Shown: positions 1 to 11,090 of the stretch, in pieces
Layout of the letters: each line of letters starts with the position of its first letter
How positions within the stretch are numbered: position 1 is the stretch's first letter
From: Whitmania pigra
Taxonomy: Eukaryota > Annelida > Clitellata > Hirudinida > Haemopidae
Direction: 5' to 3'
Assembly (NCBI GenBank): GCA_021613335.1
Contig: JAJTWR010000231.1
Coordinates: 1,747,501-1,811,500, forward strand
DNA: 64,000 nt
The notes under the pieces: generated by a model
Database searches by the model: none
What the model was told of the DNA's origin: nothing
What the model saw: only the letters and a program-made list of their open reading frames with translations
Position numbers and translations under genes: made by a program

Positions 1-3000
1 TGTTTATTCTGTGTTTTACCTGTAGAATCACCATCATCATCACCACTAAATTATTTTGTGTCATCGTTTATTTGATATCATTGTGTAGCAAGTTTGTATC
101 GTCGTGGAAATGTTATGTTTCAGGAAACAGTTTGTTGTGACTTTATCTTTGTCTTATTTTATTGTATTCTATTTTATTTTAATTTAATTTAATTTAATTT
201 AATTTATCTTAATTTAATTTATGTTATTTTAATTCACATATTGTAATTCAATTTCGGCCAAAAACTTCCGTGTAATCAAACTGAAAGTAAAGCAACAATA
301 TTCAATCAGGATCATTTCATTCAATTCTTCGACGTAAAGTCGCATAAATAGTTCTTTAAAATGTATTTTCATTTGCATTTTTCGAACTTTGTGGAATAAA
401 AAATGTTTGTATTTAACTCCATCCAAAGGATTTTCGTGTCAGGAAGCATTAATTCAATTCATTCCTCTCAACCACTCCAACATTCATAATGCATGACCAA
501 CCTGATTGCAAGTCAGCATTGGGTGGTATTTACATGACGAACTTGTCCAGTGATTCTAATCAGCGGGAAATGTTGCTCAACATCTTTAACAATGTTTCAT
601 CCTTCAACGCTTGAAAATCGGTTTACGATGATACACGTGAACTCCAGTCCGTGATACTCAGGTATCTGATCGGATGTTTTGACTCTGTTGATGTTTATAT
701 CTTCTACGATGACGCCACCTATTGCGAAACAACTAAATTAAGGAGATTCACTTTTATTTCTTGCACTACCAGAGACGCGAGGGTACTTATAAGGCTGATT
801 GCTCAGTAAAAGCATGAACGGGTGAATACGTGGATGAATGAGTGGATAAATGAGTGGGTAGATGAGACGAACTAAGTTGGTGAAGGTTGAATATTTGCAA
901 GCGATGAAAGTTCAAATGTGTGATTAACAAATAAAAGACAAATAAATGCAGTGTGAATGAATCAAAGCGAACGAAGAAAACAGAATGAAAACGTCGTAGA
1001 AGAGAAATCAAATCAAACTGTGATGTGTATTGAAGTAAAACTTCCGTCAAAACTCCCACAACTAAAAAATAGGACAGACGGCTTTACCTGGAATGGGCAA
1101 TAGTTGATTATTGAGACTTTATGGAGGTCAATAATTATTTTAGACGAAACAAAATTTAACATCTGTAATCCTGGTTGGTGCCATTCTTACTAATATTTTT
1201 AGATTTAGAGATGGACTAAGGTTTTTTCAGAAACTTCTGAGTGGTTTCGTGATGGTATTGGAGAGGATTTTCAGCGTGAGGTCAGATGGAACTGGCTTTT
1301 CTGAGGGGAATATCCCAAGACTATCAAGATCACATTTTCTTTACTAAGAGTCACCATGAAAATTACTTTGATTTCCCCCAGATCAATGCTGACATTCACA
1401 ACTTAAAGGAGGCTTGTATTTTCTAGCATGAAAAAAAAATAATGTGACGGAATAACCGACGTGAGGACTTGAATCGTATAGAAAATGGGGTTCTTTAATA
1501 AAGCAGGTATGCTACAATGGAAATGGTTAACAGTTATTAACTGTTAAGAAGTTGAAAGAGACGGTAGCTGAAAAATGTTTCCAGACGGTCTGGAAAATTT
1601 TGCGAAAAGAATACCTGGAACAATTGGCGGCATCGACGAAATCAGGATGCATTAATATATTAATTTTCTATATATTACTATATGAAGGGACACACTTCAT
1701 CGCAATGGCAATTTAATAAGTTAATAACATGTCTTGGTACCCGTATTATTGTCTTAGACTACAAAAAAATTAAGATATGATGTATGCGAAAAATGCGATT
1801 TCAACCCATATTTCTGAAATGTATCAACAGATCACAAAACAAATTTCCGAATTTGATAAACTTTATTTATCAAATAATATATCAAAATTTAAATTTAAAA
1901 GAATAATTCATTCAAAAGTTATCGCGAAAAATCATAGCGCTCTTAAAGATATGCCGACTACTGCTTTAGCTTCAATCAACCTGATAATCATCGTTAATCA
2001 CATACATTTTAATGGACTCAAAAAAACCGACATTGAACCGATATAAGCAAACAAGTCATTAATCAGGAGCACATTATTATTTCTCATTTTATGAAACAAA
2101 AATTGGTTTTTGCATACGTGACAAAATTATTTAACGAATTTTTAATTATATGTAACATCGATGGACGGCATTCTTTTTTCTAAGAATTTGCCTTATTCTT
2201 GCCATTAAGTTACAGTTTAATGTGAAACTTTTGCATTTGCCTGGTAAATATAAATCCACCGGGCGACATTGTTTACAGCTTACAATAATGGCGTACGTCA
2301 ATATTAATTGATCGACATTGAACCACTAGGCTTAATTATTCTATATTTAAAGCCCCTTTATTTTAAATTGGACCTTAACGAAACGCTGAAAAGTGTGACG
2401 ATATATATATCATCGCAGATAGTAAAGTGCAATGAATTAACAGACTTTCGAATGAAAATTTGTCAATAATTCAAGAACTTTAAATCTTAATTTTCATAAA
2501 TGTATTTATAAGTAAAGGTCTGCAAACTTCCAAGCATTTGGTGACGCTTCCAGGAGCATCAATCGGAACAACAAAACTCAACGCTCTCGCCAAACAGAAT
2601 TATTTTTGACTACTTTCTTTGTATTAGTAGTTGCTCAGAATCTGAAATAAGTATTGCTTAATGGCCACACATACCATCAAACGGAGATGTTTTTTTCATC
2701 TACTGATTAATTTCACCTCTGATAACGATTTGTTAGATAACAATTCTATGTCGGAAAATTTATTTAGTTTTTGGAGGTTTTTAGAAGTAGAAAAGTTGGT
2801 TAGAAGTTTGTTAAATAACTACAGCTGGCACTAGACAAAACATTGTTCCTTAGCAACCAGTATTACCAATTTGACCATTTAAAAACAATGTATTGAAAAC
2901 AAAGCCTGGAACAAACTCAGTAAACAGCTCACAGGCAGTCATTGGACTCAACCCAAAAACATAGAAAGTTCGTTAGTGAAAGCAAAAATGCTTGTTTTCA

Positions 3001-3040
3001 GTCCTCTACATTACAAAAATGATCACAACATGGAAGGAGC
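1..3040. other. Intergenic region, no supported gene
   Basis: This stretch is AT-rich and full of stop codons in all frames. The longest open frames (about 60-90 codons, for example near 229-426 and 1777-2046) have low-complexity composition and no recognisable domain. Two short pieces look slightly more protein-like: about 489-617 on + (a 42-codon frame starting with ATG) and about 1550-1650 on +. Neither has flanking splice structure or a recognised family. I see no RNA gene. Confidence 0.6.
171..237. repeat. TTAAT-type tandem repeat
   Basis: A run of TTTAA/TTAAT pentamer-like units, with a few C and G interruptions, forms a short AT-only tandem repeat. It has no coding potential. Confidence 0.8.
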
Positions 3041-3046
3041 TTTATT
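3041..3046 (-). promoter_or_regulatory. Poly(A) signal AATAAA of the geminin-like gene
   Basis: On the minus strand the hexamer AATAAA lies about 115 bases downstream of the geminin-like stop codon at 3161-3163. That is a normal 3' UTR distance, so it is the likely cleavage signal. Confidence 0.55.
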
Positions 3047-3160
3047 TTAATAAAAACATTTGGTCACAAAAGTAATACATAACAAACATGAGACATATTC
3101 AATCAAGCTTTATGAGCATCGATGACGTGGAGGTGAATATCAGTAATGAATGCAACCACT

Positions 3161-5110
3161 TCAAGCTTCATCTTGACTATCTTTCTTAACATCTTCGCTC
3201 TCTTCGTGATTGCTTGCGTCGACGTCGGCACTCGAATGCTCTGCCGTCAACGACTGATCTTTTGTTATGTCTTTGTAGGAGATCAAGTGCTTACTGACCT
3301 CTGCAATGCCACTGTCCTCTGGCAACACGTCGAGCATGCACTGAGAAAAAAGAAACACTTTCAATTCAAGTGCTAAGAATCAATGCAATTGTCAATAAGA
3401 ATTTCCTGATGAAACAACTAAAGCATTAAATGACAATAATGTTAAAGAAATTCTATAAATCAAGGAAGTTTTTTTAAAATAAACATTACAAACAAACCTC
3501 AACAACGGAAGCAAAGTAAGAAGAAAAGCTGGCCTCTTTTGCCAGTTGGGCATTTTTTACTTTTAACTTTTCAACCTCATCAGCCAGCTTGTAAAACGAT
3601 TAAATCAACGTCACTTTTACATTAGATCAATATTAATTTTAAATTAAATCACATTAAATTAACGTTAAATCAGTGCTTAACGTGATATTCAAGCAAGTGT
3701 TGTCAATTGCCACATTATCATTGCTAAAAAGCTTTAGTAATAACAACATTATATTGTCACACATGCACTAAGCAAATTATAAATTAAATGCAATAATCAA
3801 TCTTGACAACCTGCAATGCCTCCTCCAAGGTCTGATTAAACATTTCAGTCTTGTTGTGGGCCTCTCCAACCCAGTGCCAGTAATCATCTGGTACATCCTC
3901 TGATCATAAAATAAACAATTTCCTATTTTTTTAGATTTTCAAATCAGGTTCCCACACAACACATTATATCATAAAGTAATCATGTCCTAGTATGCAGCAC
4001 ATCACAGAATCAAATGATGTTATTGTAATACCTTGCATCATCTTTCTATAAGCCTCTTCCTCAGGATCAAATGCTATCGATGAACCCAGATCAACACTGG
4101 TATCTGCTCTGCTTTTGTCGACGGAGTGGCACGAACAAAAACATTGAGAACTTTCTGTCTGACATTCTCCATCCACAACTTCTGTTTTTATGTGATCTTC
4201 TTTCTTCGGCTTCTCTTCCTTACAATCAGCATCTTCATAAATCTTAAAAGATTTTTCTCCTTTGTGAGTAGATTTGCGGTTTTTGTTGCTCTCTTTCAAG
4301 GCAGCAGTTCCAATCTATCATAATAATTTTCTGAATCTGTTCATTTCATTTATCTATTTGTAACTAAAGCAATTTGCTTTGAATGGTAATCTGGCAGTAA
4401 ATGTAAAATAATGAAAGCCTAGTTGTCCCATTTAAAATATTTGGCAATCTTTGCTGTGAATAATACTAATAATGTAGCACATAACATCTTTATAAAAACA
4501 AATATTAGCTACTAAAGCTACAAATTACTTACACGTTTCTTGTAACTGGCAACTTTTGAGAGAGGACCATTCTTTGGAGAACTTGTTCTATAGCTAGGTG
4601 ACTAAACAATAAATGATCACAACTTATAAATTGTGCATTAATGCATCATAGTAACTCCCCATAAATATTAATTCTTTTTGCATTTTAGCCAGATTTCCAA
4701 TTCAATTTCTAGTTTGGTTTCTTGGAAGTCAATTGTAAACGATGTGATTTCGTCTACTTCTCGATTTCAATTTTCACATTAAATTACATCGAGCTTATAA
4801 ATTCAAAAAAATTCAACAAGTACAACCTTTGCAGTCGGTTTTGAAATGCTTATAAACTTATCCATCGGTAATCAGCCGATTATTGTACGACAAAGCCGGG
4901 GTTCAAATTTTGCGCAAGTTTATTGCTTATGTTTAAGGTATATCAAATTCAAAATAAATTTTGCATTAAAAATAAAAATAAAAATTTAATAATTTTTAAC
5001 TCTTTTAAAATTGTTGCAAAAATAATTTGTATCCAATTTGACAAGAATTATTATGAAATGCCTTAAACATAATTTTATTAAATAATTATTACCTTAACAA
5101 ACTCATTCAT
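3161..5110 (-). CDS. GMNN: Geminin-like coiled-coil protein (six coding exons)
   Basis: Joining minus-strand exons 5110-5093, 4601-4533, 4314-4032, 3899-3811, 3587-3498 and 3340-3161 gives an uninterrupted protein of about 242 residues. All introns are GT-AG and all phases agree. The start is the ATG at 5110, which gives MNEFVK before the first donor. Exon 4 encodes EDVPDDYWHWVGEAHNKT, the conserved motif before the geminin coiled coil. It continues through TLEEALQ, and exon 5 gives the heptad stretch LADEVEKLKVKNAQLAKEA. The C-terminus is acidic, as in geminins. Known role of the family: a dimeric inhibitor of the licensing factor CDT1 in the nucleus; the paralogues GEMC1 and multicilin act in multiciliated cells. 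The basic and Ser/Thr-rich N-terminus (RTSSPKNG, SYKKR) fits geminin. The coiled coil appears about 12 residues shorter than in vertebrate geminin at the exon 4/5 junction. The alternative is a GEMC1/MCIDAS-type relative. Confidence 0.75.
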
Positions 5111-5380
5111 TTTGATGCAAAGAACGCAATGCTTAAAGCTAGTTTATGTCATATATTCACATTTTCTAAAGCCTGAGTGAAATTGACATAACCACAATAA
5201 AAAATTTAAGTTTAATAAAAATATTGACTTTTATAATTTAAAAATACGCGGTTTTATAATTTATAAGCTTAATTGTCCAACAATATAACAATAAGGAGAG
5301 ACTGTTGAATCGTCCAAATCATCCTAGTTATGCAACGGACTTTAATCAAATAAATAAAATAAACTGCTGAAGGTTACGAG

Positions 5381-5491
5381 TGTGATGTTCTATCGTTTAA
5401 TTTGTTCGTAAAAACCAACAACCGTTCCTTTTAATGTCCGCACTTCAACGCCGCCATATAAACAAAGATCCCCTATCGTTACTACATTACA
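5381..5491 (-). repeat. 3' LTR of the gypsy element
   Basis: This 111-bp sequence begins TGTGATG and ends TTACA. It is identical base for base to 9721-9831. On the minus strand it contains a TTTATATGG TATA-like box. It is unusually short for a gypsy LTR. It is the LTR nearest the geminin-like gene and points toward it. Confidence 0.95.
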
Positions 5492-5505
5492 TCCCTCCCC
5501 TTTTT
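5492..5505 (-). other. Polypurine tract (PPT) of the gypsy element
   Basis: On the minus strand AAAAAGGGGAGGGA lies directly before the 3' LTR. This is the expected position and composition for the plus-strand primer of reverse transcription. Confidence 0.85.
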
Positions 5506-5523
5506 GGAAAACCTAGTCAAATA

Positions 5524-6951
5524 TTAGTTCACAACATAGTCTGCAAAGCGGGCGGGCAGTTTATGTTCACGCTTGGAGCGGCGTACAACGTTCTGATCTT
5601 GCTGTGTGCTGTACTCGCCTTCCGGAGCAGTTTGCGGCATGACATCACTGGATGTGACATCACCTTCCACCACGTCTTCGGATGGTTCCTTGAATTTTGC
5701 ATAACCCGACAAGCGGTTATCTATTCCTTTGAAGAGTGACGAGTTGCGGGTGACTGATTGTCCGTCAGTGTTGCGTGTAGCAGTGATCATCGAGTGGTTC
5801 TTTGACGTAACTGTGTGTGGTACTGGCATGTACGGTGTGAGTGATCTGTTGTGTGTGATTGGTTGTTTCACAATGACCGTGTCACCCACGCTGATTGATG
5901 AAGGTTTGACATAGGACTTGTTGTCAGCGTAGTCCTTCATCTTCGACTTCATGAGAGCATCTCGCTCACGAAATTTTCTATCGCCTTGTGTATCAGTGAC
6001 TGTAGATGATTCTGTTGATGGTAGAGTTGTTTTGAAGGGACGTCCAAACAGCATTGTCGCAGGAGGACGACCAGTTGTGCTGTGAGGCGTGGCACGATAC
6101 TGACGAAGAAAGATGTTCAGTTCTTGATGCCAATTCTTGTGTTCGAGTTGCGCTGTCTTGATAACCTTCTTGACTGTCTTCACAAATCGTTCGACCTCAC
6201 CATTGGCACGCGGCCATAGCGGAGTTATCTTTCGATGCTTGAAACCCATATATTCAGCAAAACGGGTGAATTCAAAACCATTGAAGGGGGGTCCATTATC
6301 CGACTTCAGAATGTCACACGAACCAAATTCGGATAGGATGCGATCAAGTTTTGGTATCACGCTGGCTGCTGCGGTTGACTGAACAATTTCAACCACAGGA
6401 AATCGTGAATAGTCATCAATGACTACGAGTAGGTAGTCACCAGTTGTTAACTGAGCAAAATCAATACTCAATTCACTCCAGGGTGATGACGGTAGTTGGG
6501 TCATTTGTAGTGGTTCACGATGCGGGGTTGCGACGGCGATTTGGCAGGCAATGCATGCTTTGACGCGTTCTTCCACCAAACGGTCGATCCCAGGAAACCA
6601 GACTTTTTCCCTAATCAAAGCTTTGGTTTTGACAATGCCTTGATGTCCTTGATGTGCGAGATTGACTGCACGTTCCCTCAGTGACTCCGGAATAACTATG
6701 CGGCTATTGCGTAGTAGTATATTGTCTCCACTGACACACAGTTCAGCACGCATTCTAGCGAACGTGTCAAACTCGTTAGTGTTTATGTTAGCGATGTGTG
6801 ACCAATCGTTTGTACGGATCGCATCGATGACAGCGAGCAGTGTCTTGTCTTTGTTCTTCACGACTCGATCGGTCACTTGACAAAGTTGGATGTCGTGATA
6901 GATAGTCGGCTGGGTTGTCATGACCTGGTCTGTAGATGATGGTTGTCTCAT
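5524..6951 (-). pseudogene. Gypsy pol, integrase segment
   Basis: This minus-strand frame carries the integrase. The HHCC zinc-binding part is seen in HQGHQGIVKTKALI and CIACQ. The catalytic DDE core follows: D in SIDFAQ, D in KSDNGPPFNG, E in RANGEVERFVK. A C-terminal domain ends at the stop at 5524. Integrase inserts the cDNA and makes the 5-bp duplication seen here. The first methionine (6951) is not a real start; the domain is the continuation of the gag-pol polyprotein. The upstream linker after RNase H is in another frame, so a frameshift lies near 6850-6950. All catalytic residues visible in this piece are intact. Confidence 0.9.
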
Positions 6952-7855
6952 ATGGTTGAAGGCGTAGTGCCCAACGCTCGATGCGTGCTGGCGGCTTGCA
7001 TTTTGGATTGTTGTACAGACTGACTAATGGCTTGTGATCAGTATGAATGGTCACTGGCTTGCCATGGATGTATATATGAAAATGTTCACAAGACCAAACG
7101 ACTGCGAGTGCTTCTCGTTCTGTCTGTGAGTATCGTTGTTCGACATCAGTCAACGATCTACTGGCGTAAGCGATGATATGTTCTTCGTTGTTATTTCCAC
7201 GTTGAATCAAGATGGCGCCGAGTCCGACTGGACTAGCATCAGTGTGTATTTCTGTTTGCTTGTCAGAGTCAAAATACGACATTACTGGAGCATTGCATAG
7301 TTGCTGTTTGAGTTGTGCGAGTGCAGATTCTTGCTCATTGGTCCACTGCCATGGTGTGTCCTGTCGTGTTAGTCTACGTAGTGGCTCGGAAACTGTAGCA
7401 TAGTTTGGTATGAAACGAGCACAATAATTAGTCATCCCGAGTAGACTGCGGACTTCAGATGCATTGGTTGGCATGTTCATGTTAACAATTGACTGAATCT
7501 TCTTCGGGTCTGCCATGATGCCACGTTCAGTGAATACGTTACCAAAGAATTCGAGAGTGCGCTTCGCATAGACGCATTTCTGCTTGTTAAGCGTTAGCCC
7601 TTTTTCTCTCAGACGTTGAAACACGGCACGCAGACTGTTGAACATCTCCTGCTCGGTTCTACTGTACACAAGAATGTCGTCACTAATGTTTATTGCGCCC
7701 GTTAATCCACTGAGTGTCTCACGGATTGCATTCTGGAAAATCTCTGCAGCGCATGAAATACCGAAATTGAGACGTTTGTATCGACGCAGACCAACATGCG
7801 TGGAGAATGTTGTAATGTAACGTGATTCAGGTGCAAGTTCAAGTTGATTATATCC
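6788..7855 (-). pseudogene. Gypsy pol, RT C-terminal part and RNase H
   Basis: The frame entering near 7855 contains the RT palm with ISDDILVYSR, where ISDD replaces the commoner YxDD box. Thumb sequence and RNase H follow (HTDASPVGLGAIL, an ASRSL tract, ERWALRLQPYE). It ends shortly after the DYLSRHP tract at the RNase H/integrase linker. It is displaced from the preceding RT frame by one base near 7855, where one G appears missing on the coding strand compared with the conserved RT pattern. Confidence 0.88.
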
Positions 7856-9213
7856 TGATTTAAATCCAATTTTGAGAAAACTGTTGCACCATTTAGATCA
7901 CTGATCAGTTCATTTATAGTAGGCGTAATGTGTCTTTCACGTTTGATTGCTGTGTTAGCTTGGCGCATATCTACACATACACGTTTTTGGCCAGTTTCAC
8001 TCTTAGGCTTGGGTACGACGACGACTGGACTCACCCACGGAGTAGCTCCTTCTGTCATTTCGATGATGTCGAGCTCTTCGTCATGCTTGAGTTGATCTTC
8101 TAACTGTTGACGCACATGGAATGGCGCCCGACGATGAGGCTGCGCGACTGGTTGTACGGCGTTGTCGATGTGTAGTTTGACTTGGAAGTCCTTCAGCTTA
8201 CCGACACCACGAAATAAATCAGCATATTCTGTGACGAGTTCATTGACGATCTGATCGGTGGATGTCGTACGTTCACCAATCGGTTTCACGACGTGCAGTA
8301 AGTGTAGTGCTTGAGATACTTCCCAGCTTAGGAGAGAACCTTCCTTGCTATCAATGACGTAGAACAGCGTGTCTGACTTTCTGTCTTTATATCTAACCAC
8401 AGCACGAAAAGTCCCTAGCACCTTGAGAGGGCTTTGCGAACAGTATGCAAATACTTGTTTGTAGTTGCTGTGCAGCTGAGGTACAGGTTTAATTTTAGAA
8501 AAATCGAGTTGGCTCATGATGCTTACACTTGCTCCTGAGTCTGCGATGACATCGATTGTAGTGTTGTTTACATTCACTAAGAAGTGTGGTAGATTTCTTT
8601 TGGTGTCCAATCGATTTGAATGAACGCTCAGTGCATACACATAACGACTCTGCTCAAATGAATGTTCACTGTTGTCAGATGAACTTCCGTTGCTGTCGGC
8701 ATTGACACGGCGAACACGATGGTATTTGCCATGACGGGTTTTCGGCAGTCGGCTTTGCGGTCTATCATGTGATATGCTGTCGCGATGTCGCTGATGTGGC
8801 GGCTGTTGTGATGCACCATCTTTCGAACGACACTGTGACGCAAAATGATTTGGCTTCTTGCACGAATTGCAGTACTTGCCATGCGCCGGACACGATGTCT
8901 TTCCACCCTCGTGTGGCCATGTGCCACCACAGTTGTGACACTTCATGTCAGCTGTTTTCTTGGAATTGTTGCAAATCTGCTTATTGCGATTCAGACTCAG
9001 TTTGTTAACATGCTCATTCTCCATACTCTTTGCTTGGATATCGGAGAGTTCTAAACTACGACCAACATCTATGAGTTTAGTGAGAGTCATGTCAGGTTCA
9101 CATAAGGCTTTACGGCGTAGTGTACTTGATAAACAACCTTGGATGATTTGAAATTTTATCTCACGATCAACATTGTCGAAAGAGCATGAGGTTGCCAGTT
9201 GTTTCAAACGCGT
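7702..9213 (-). pseudogene. Gypsy gag C-terminus, protease and RT N-terminal part
   Basis: This frame carries the second half of gag. Zinc knuckles are visible as CHNCGG...H...C and the classical CX2CX4HX4C (CNSCKKPNHFASQC). The aspartic protease follows with the active-site motif ADSGASVSIM. The N-terminal RT fingers/palm contains VCVDMRQANTAIKRE and FSKLDLNQ. The frame then leaves RT at about 7855 and the last 50 codons down to 7702 are out-of-frame sequence. Gag and pol share a frame here, so no programmed gag-pol frameshift is needed in this family. Confidence 0.88.
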
Positions 9214-9560
9214 GTGTAGTAGGCTGTTAGTGGTTCATCTGTTTGTTGTTTAGATTGTCGAAACGTGTAGATCTGGTATTCGACGTTTTGCTTTGGTGTG
9301 AAAAACTTGTTGAGAGCAGTGACAGCCTTTTCGAACGGATCCTCTCCCTCTGCAGCTTCGGCATCTGGAAGAGTATCAAGGATGTCGTTGACTTCCTCAC
9401 CCGCGTAGTGGAGTAGGAGAGCTCTTTGACGTTTGCGATCAACAATATTTACGGCCACCATCAGGTTGCGAAAGCGAGAAACCCACTTTGTCCATCGAAC
9501 TCCTGCTGAGTCGTGTGAATCGACTACAAACGACGGAAACGTTGGTAGTGCTTCAGCCAT
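9204..9560 (-). pseudogene. Gypsy gag, capsid N-terminal part
   Basis: The polyprotein start is at 9560 (MAEALPTFPSF), about 160 bases after the 5' LTR. The sequence is a retrotransposon gag capsid of the Mag-like type (KWVSRFRNLMVA, ALLLHYAGEEV, FFTPKQNVEYQ, FRQSKQQ). It terminates at 9204 because two extra bases (a CG dinucleotide repeat) sit near 9213 relative to the following frame, which continues the capsid without loss. The gag assembles the virus-like particle that packages the RNA. Confidence 0.88.
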
Positions 9561-9706
9561 GGATTAGATAATGGTGTTATCGATAGTAGCTTTCGATGAC
9601 TTCGATAACGCTCGGAGGCCAGACAACAGCGTCTATCCGAAATGAACAAACTTCCGATTTTTGTCGATAAAATTGGTGCAAACTATTTGCGAAGGTCCGT
9701 TTCGAA

Positions 9707-9719
9707 ATTCTCGTCGCCA
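9707..9719 (-). other. Primer binding site, probably tRNA-Ser(GCT)
   Basis: One base inside the 5' LTR, the minus strand reads TGGCGACGAGAAT. The first ten bases match the complement of the 3' end (with CCA) of a eukaryotic tRNA-Ser(GCT) as I know it, so this is the likely minus-strand primer site. Confidence 0.65.
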
Positions 9720-9720
9720 A

Positions 9721-9831
9721 TGTGATGTTCTATCGTTTAATTTGTTCGTAAAAACCAACAACCGTTCCTTTTAATGTCCGCACTTCAACGCCGCCATATA
9801 AACAAAGATCCCCTATCGTTACTACATTACA
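9721..9831 (-). repeat. 5' LTR of the gypsy element
   Basis: 111 bp, identical to 5381-5491, and directly followed on the right by the ACGAG target duplication. It would hold the promoter and transcription start of the element on the minus strand. Confidence 0.95.
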
Positions 9832-9974
9832 ACGAGGACTGCTTGTTACAGTGGCGCAACTAGGGGGGGGCAGGGGGGGGCGCAAGCCCCCCCCAGGCCT
9901 AATAGGAGAGACCCTGCAATTTTTCCAAATCTGATGAGTTTTTTTTTGGTGGGGGGGGGGGTAAGGGGATTTAA

Positions 9975-10217
9975 CCTGTTTGAAACTTTGAGACAGAAGA
10001 TAGTCAAACTTATCAATAAATTATTAAAGATACAAAATAAGACTGTAGACACAAGATAGTCAAACTCATAATAATAATAATCTGTTGTATTTTTAATTCT
10101 TTATTAATTATAATTGGTAGTTTTGATTTAAACAGTTTCAAAAATTTTTCGACTGCGTCGGGCTTTCGTCCCTTTTCTAAACTTGAGCCCCCCCCCCCCC
10201 CAGGATTTTTCGCTGGT
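9975..10217. repeat. Direct repeat, first copy of the hAT right-end segment
   Basis: This segment runs from TTGAAACTTTGA(G/A)ACAG through TTTTTCGACTGCGTCGGGC to the C-run and TTTTTCGCTGGTT. It recurs at about 10851-11073 with roughly 85-90% identity by eye. The first copy stops just before the terminal 10 bp and is followed by transposase sequence. Confidence 0.85.
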
Positions 10218-10256
10218 TATCTGATGATCAGATAATGTCGTTTTGACAACCCTGCC

Positions 10257-10679
10257 TTGGCTGCTCTTGATGCTTTGCAGAATGGCACAATGACTCCCGA
10301 ACTTTCGGAATTCTGCAACATTCATGGAAAAGACGCTGAAACTGTGCAAAGACAGCTCCAATTCACATCGACAAGTTTACGTGCTGATCAGTCTGATCCC
10401 AATGCATGTATCGAACTGCAAGATCTTTTCTGTGCCACAAGCATTCAGCCCGAGTTGCATATGCTCGATGTTGCTCTTATTCAGACATTTACGTCATCAG
10501 ATGCAGAAAGGGCATTTTCTAAACTTCGCCTTATTAAAAGTCATCTCGGGACGACTATGTCTGCCTGTCGTTTGCAAAGTTTATTGAGAATACCTGTGAA
10601 CAAAACAACTACTGCACTTCTTCCAGTAAATAAAATGGTGAACAGATTTTCACAGACTGATCGAAAAATTATTTTGTAA
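10257..10679 (+). pseudogene. hAT transposase C-terminal remnant (dimerisation domain)
   Basis: This + strand frame of about 140 codons is open at its 5' side and ends at 10679. It contains LIQTFTSSDAERAFSKLRL and IKSHLGTTMSACRLQSLL, the hAT dimerisation domain as found in ZMYM-like and other domesticated hAT proteins. The N-terminal zinc finger and the catalytic DDE core are missing. It has no ATG at a sensible place and no promoter. It is a transposon fragment, not a host gene. Confidence 0.85.
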
Positions 10680-10850
10680 CTGCAAACACATCAAAATGTA
10701 ATTTAGACTACAACATTTCAAAATTGTTTTAAACTGTTTAGGATCTTAATTTTATACATAATTTAGATTAGGTGAAATGTTTAGGATATCAATCATATCA
10801 TATTACAATTTTAAACATATCATAAACTTTTTTTTTTCAGTTGCTTTAAC

Positions 10851-11073
10851 TGGCTTGAAACTTTGAAACAGAAGATAGTCAAGCTCATTAATAAATTATT
10901 AAAGATACAAAAAAGACTGCAGACTTATAAATAAAAACTTATAATAATAATCTGTTCTATCTTTAATTCTTTATTAATTAAAATTAGTAGTATTGATTTG
11001 AACAGTTTCAAAAATTTTTCGACTGCGTCGGGCTTTTCTAAACTTGAGCCCCCCCCAGCATTTTTCGCTGGTT
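10851..11073. repeat. Direct repeat, second copy of the hAT right-end segment
   Basis: The second copy of the 9975-10217 segment. It is followed here by the true terminal inverted repeat GTTGCGCCCCTG ending at 11082. Confidence 0.85.
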
Positions 11074-11090
11074 GCGCCCCTGGCTTGTTA

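Larger units (their letters stand above)
5381..9831 (-). mobile_element. Ty3/gypsy LTR retrotransposon, complete structure, broken ORF
   Basis: The element is 4,451 bp. Two identical 111-bp LTRs (TG...CA) sit at both ends and the 5-bp duplication ACGAG flanks it (5376-5380 and 9832-9836). It reads on the minus strand: 5' LTR, PBS, gag with zinc knuckles, protease, reverse transcriptase, RNase H, integrase, PPT, 3' LTR. Protease-RT-RNaseH-integrase order places it in Ty3/gypsy (Metaviridae). No env ORF is present. Identical LTRs mean a recent insertion, yet the single gag-pol frame is interrupted about three times (near 9213, near 7855, and between 6950 and 6850). It is either a defective copy mobilised in trans, or the sequence carries indel errors. 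It sits 270 bp upstream of the geminin-like start codon, in the same orientation. Confidence 0.95.
9849..11082. mobile_element. hAT-family DNA transposon, internally deleted (1,234 bp)
   Basis: Terminal inverted repeats are CAGTGGCGCAAC at the left and CAGGGGCGCAAC read inward from the right. An exact 8-bp duplication GCTTGTTA flanks the element (9841-9848 and 11083-11090), the hAT signature. Inside are the C-terminal remnant of a hAT transposase (10257-10679, +) and two long direct repeats of the element's own right end. It lies 12 bp from the right end of the gypsy retrotransposon. The element lacks most of the transposase and must be non-autonomous. Confidence 0.93.

Noticed and set aside
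5434..9151. Several + strand frames of 60-100 codons across the gypsy element
   Set aside because: They are antisense shadows of gag-pol with no family of their own.
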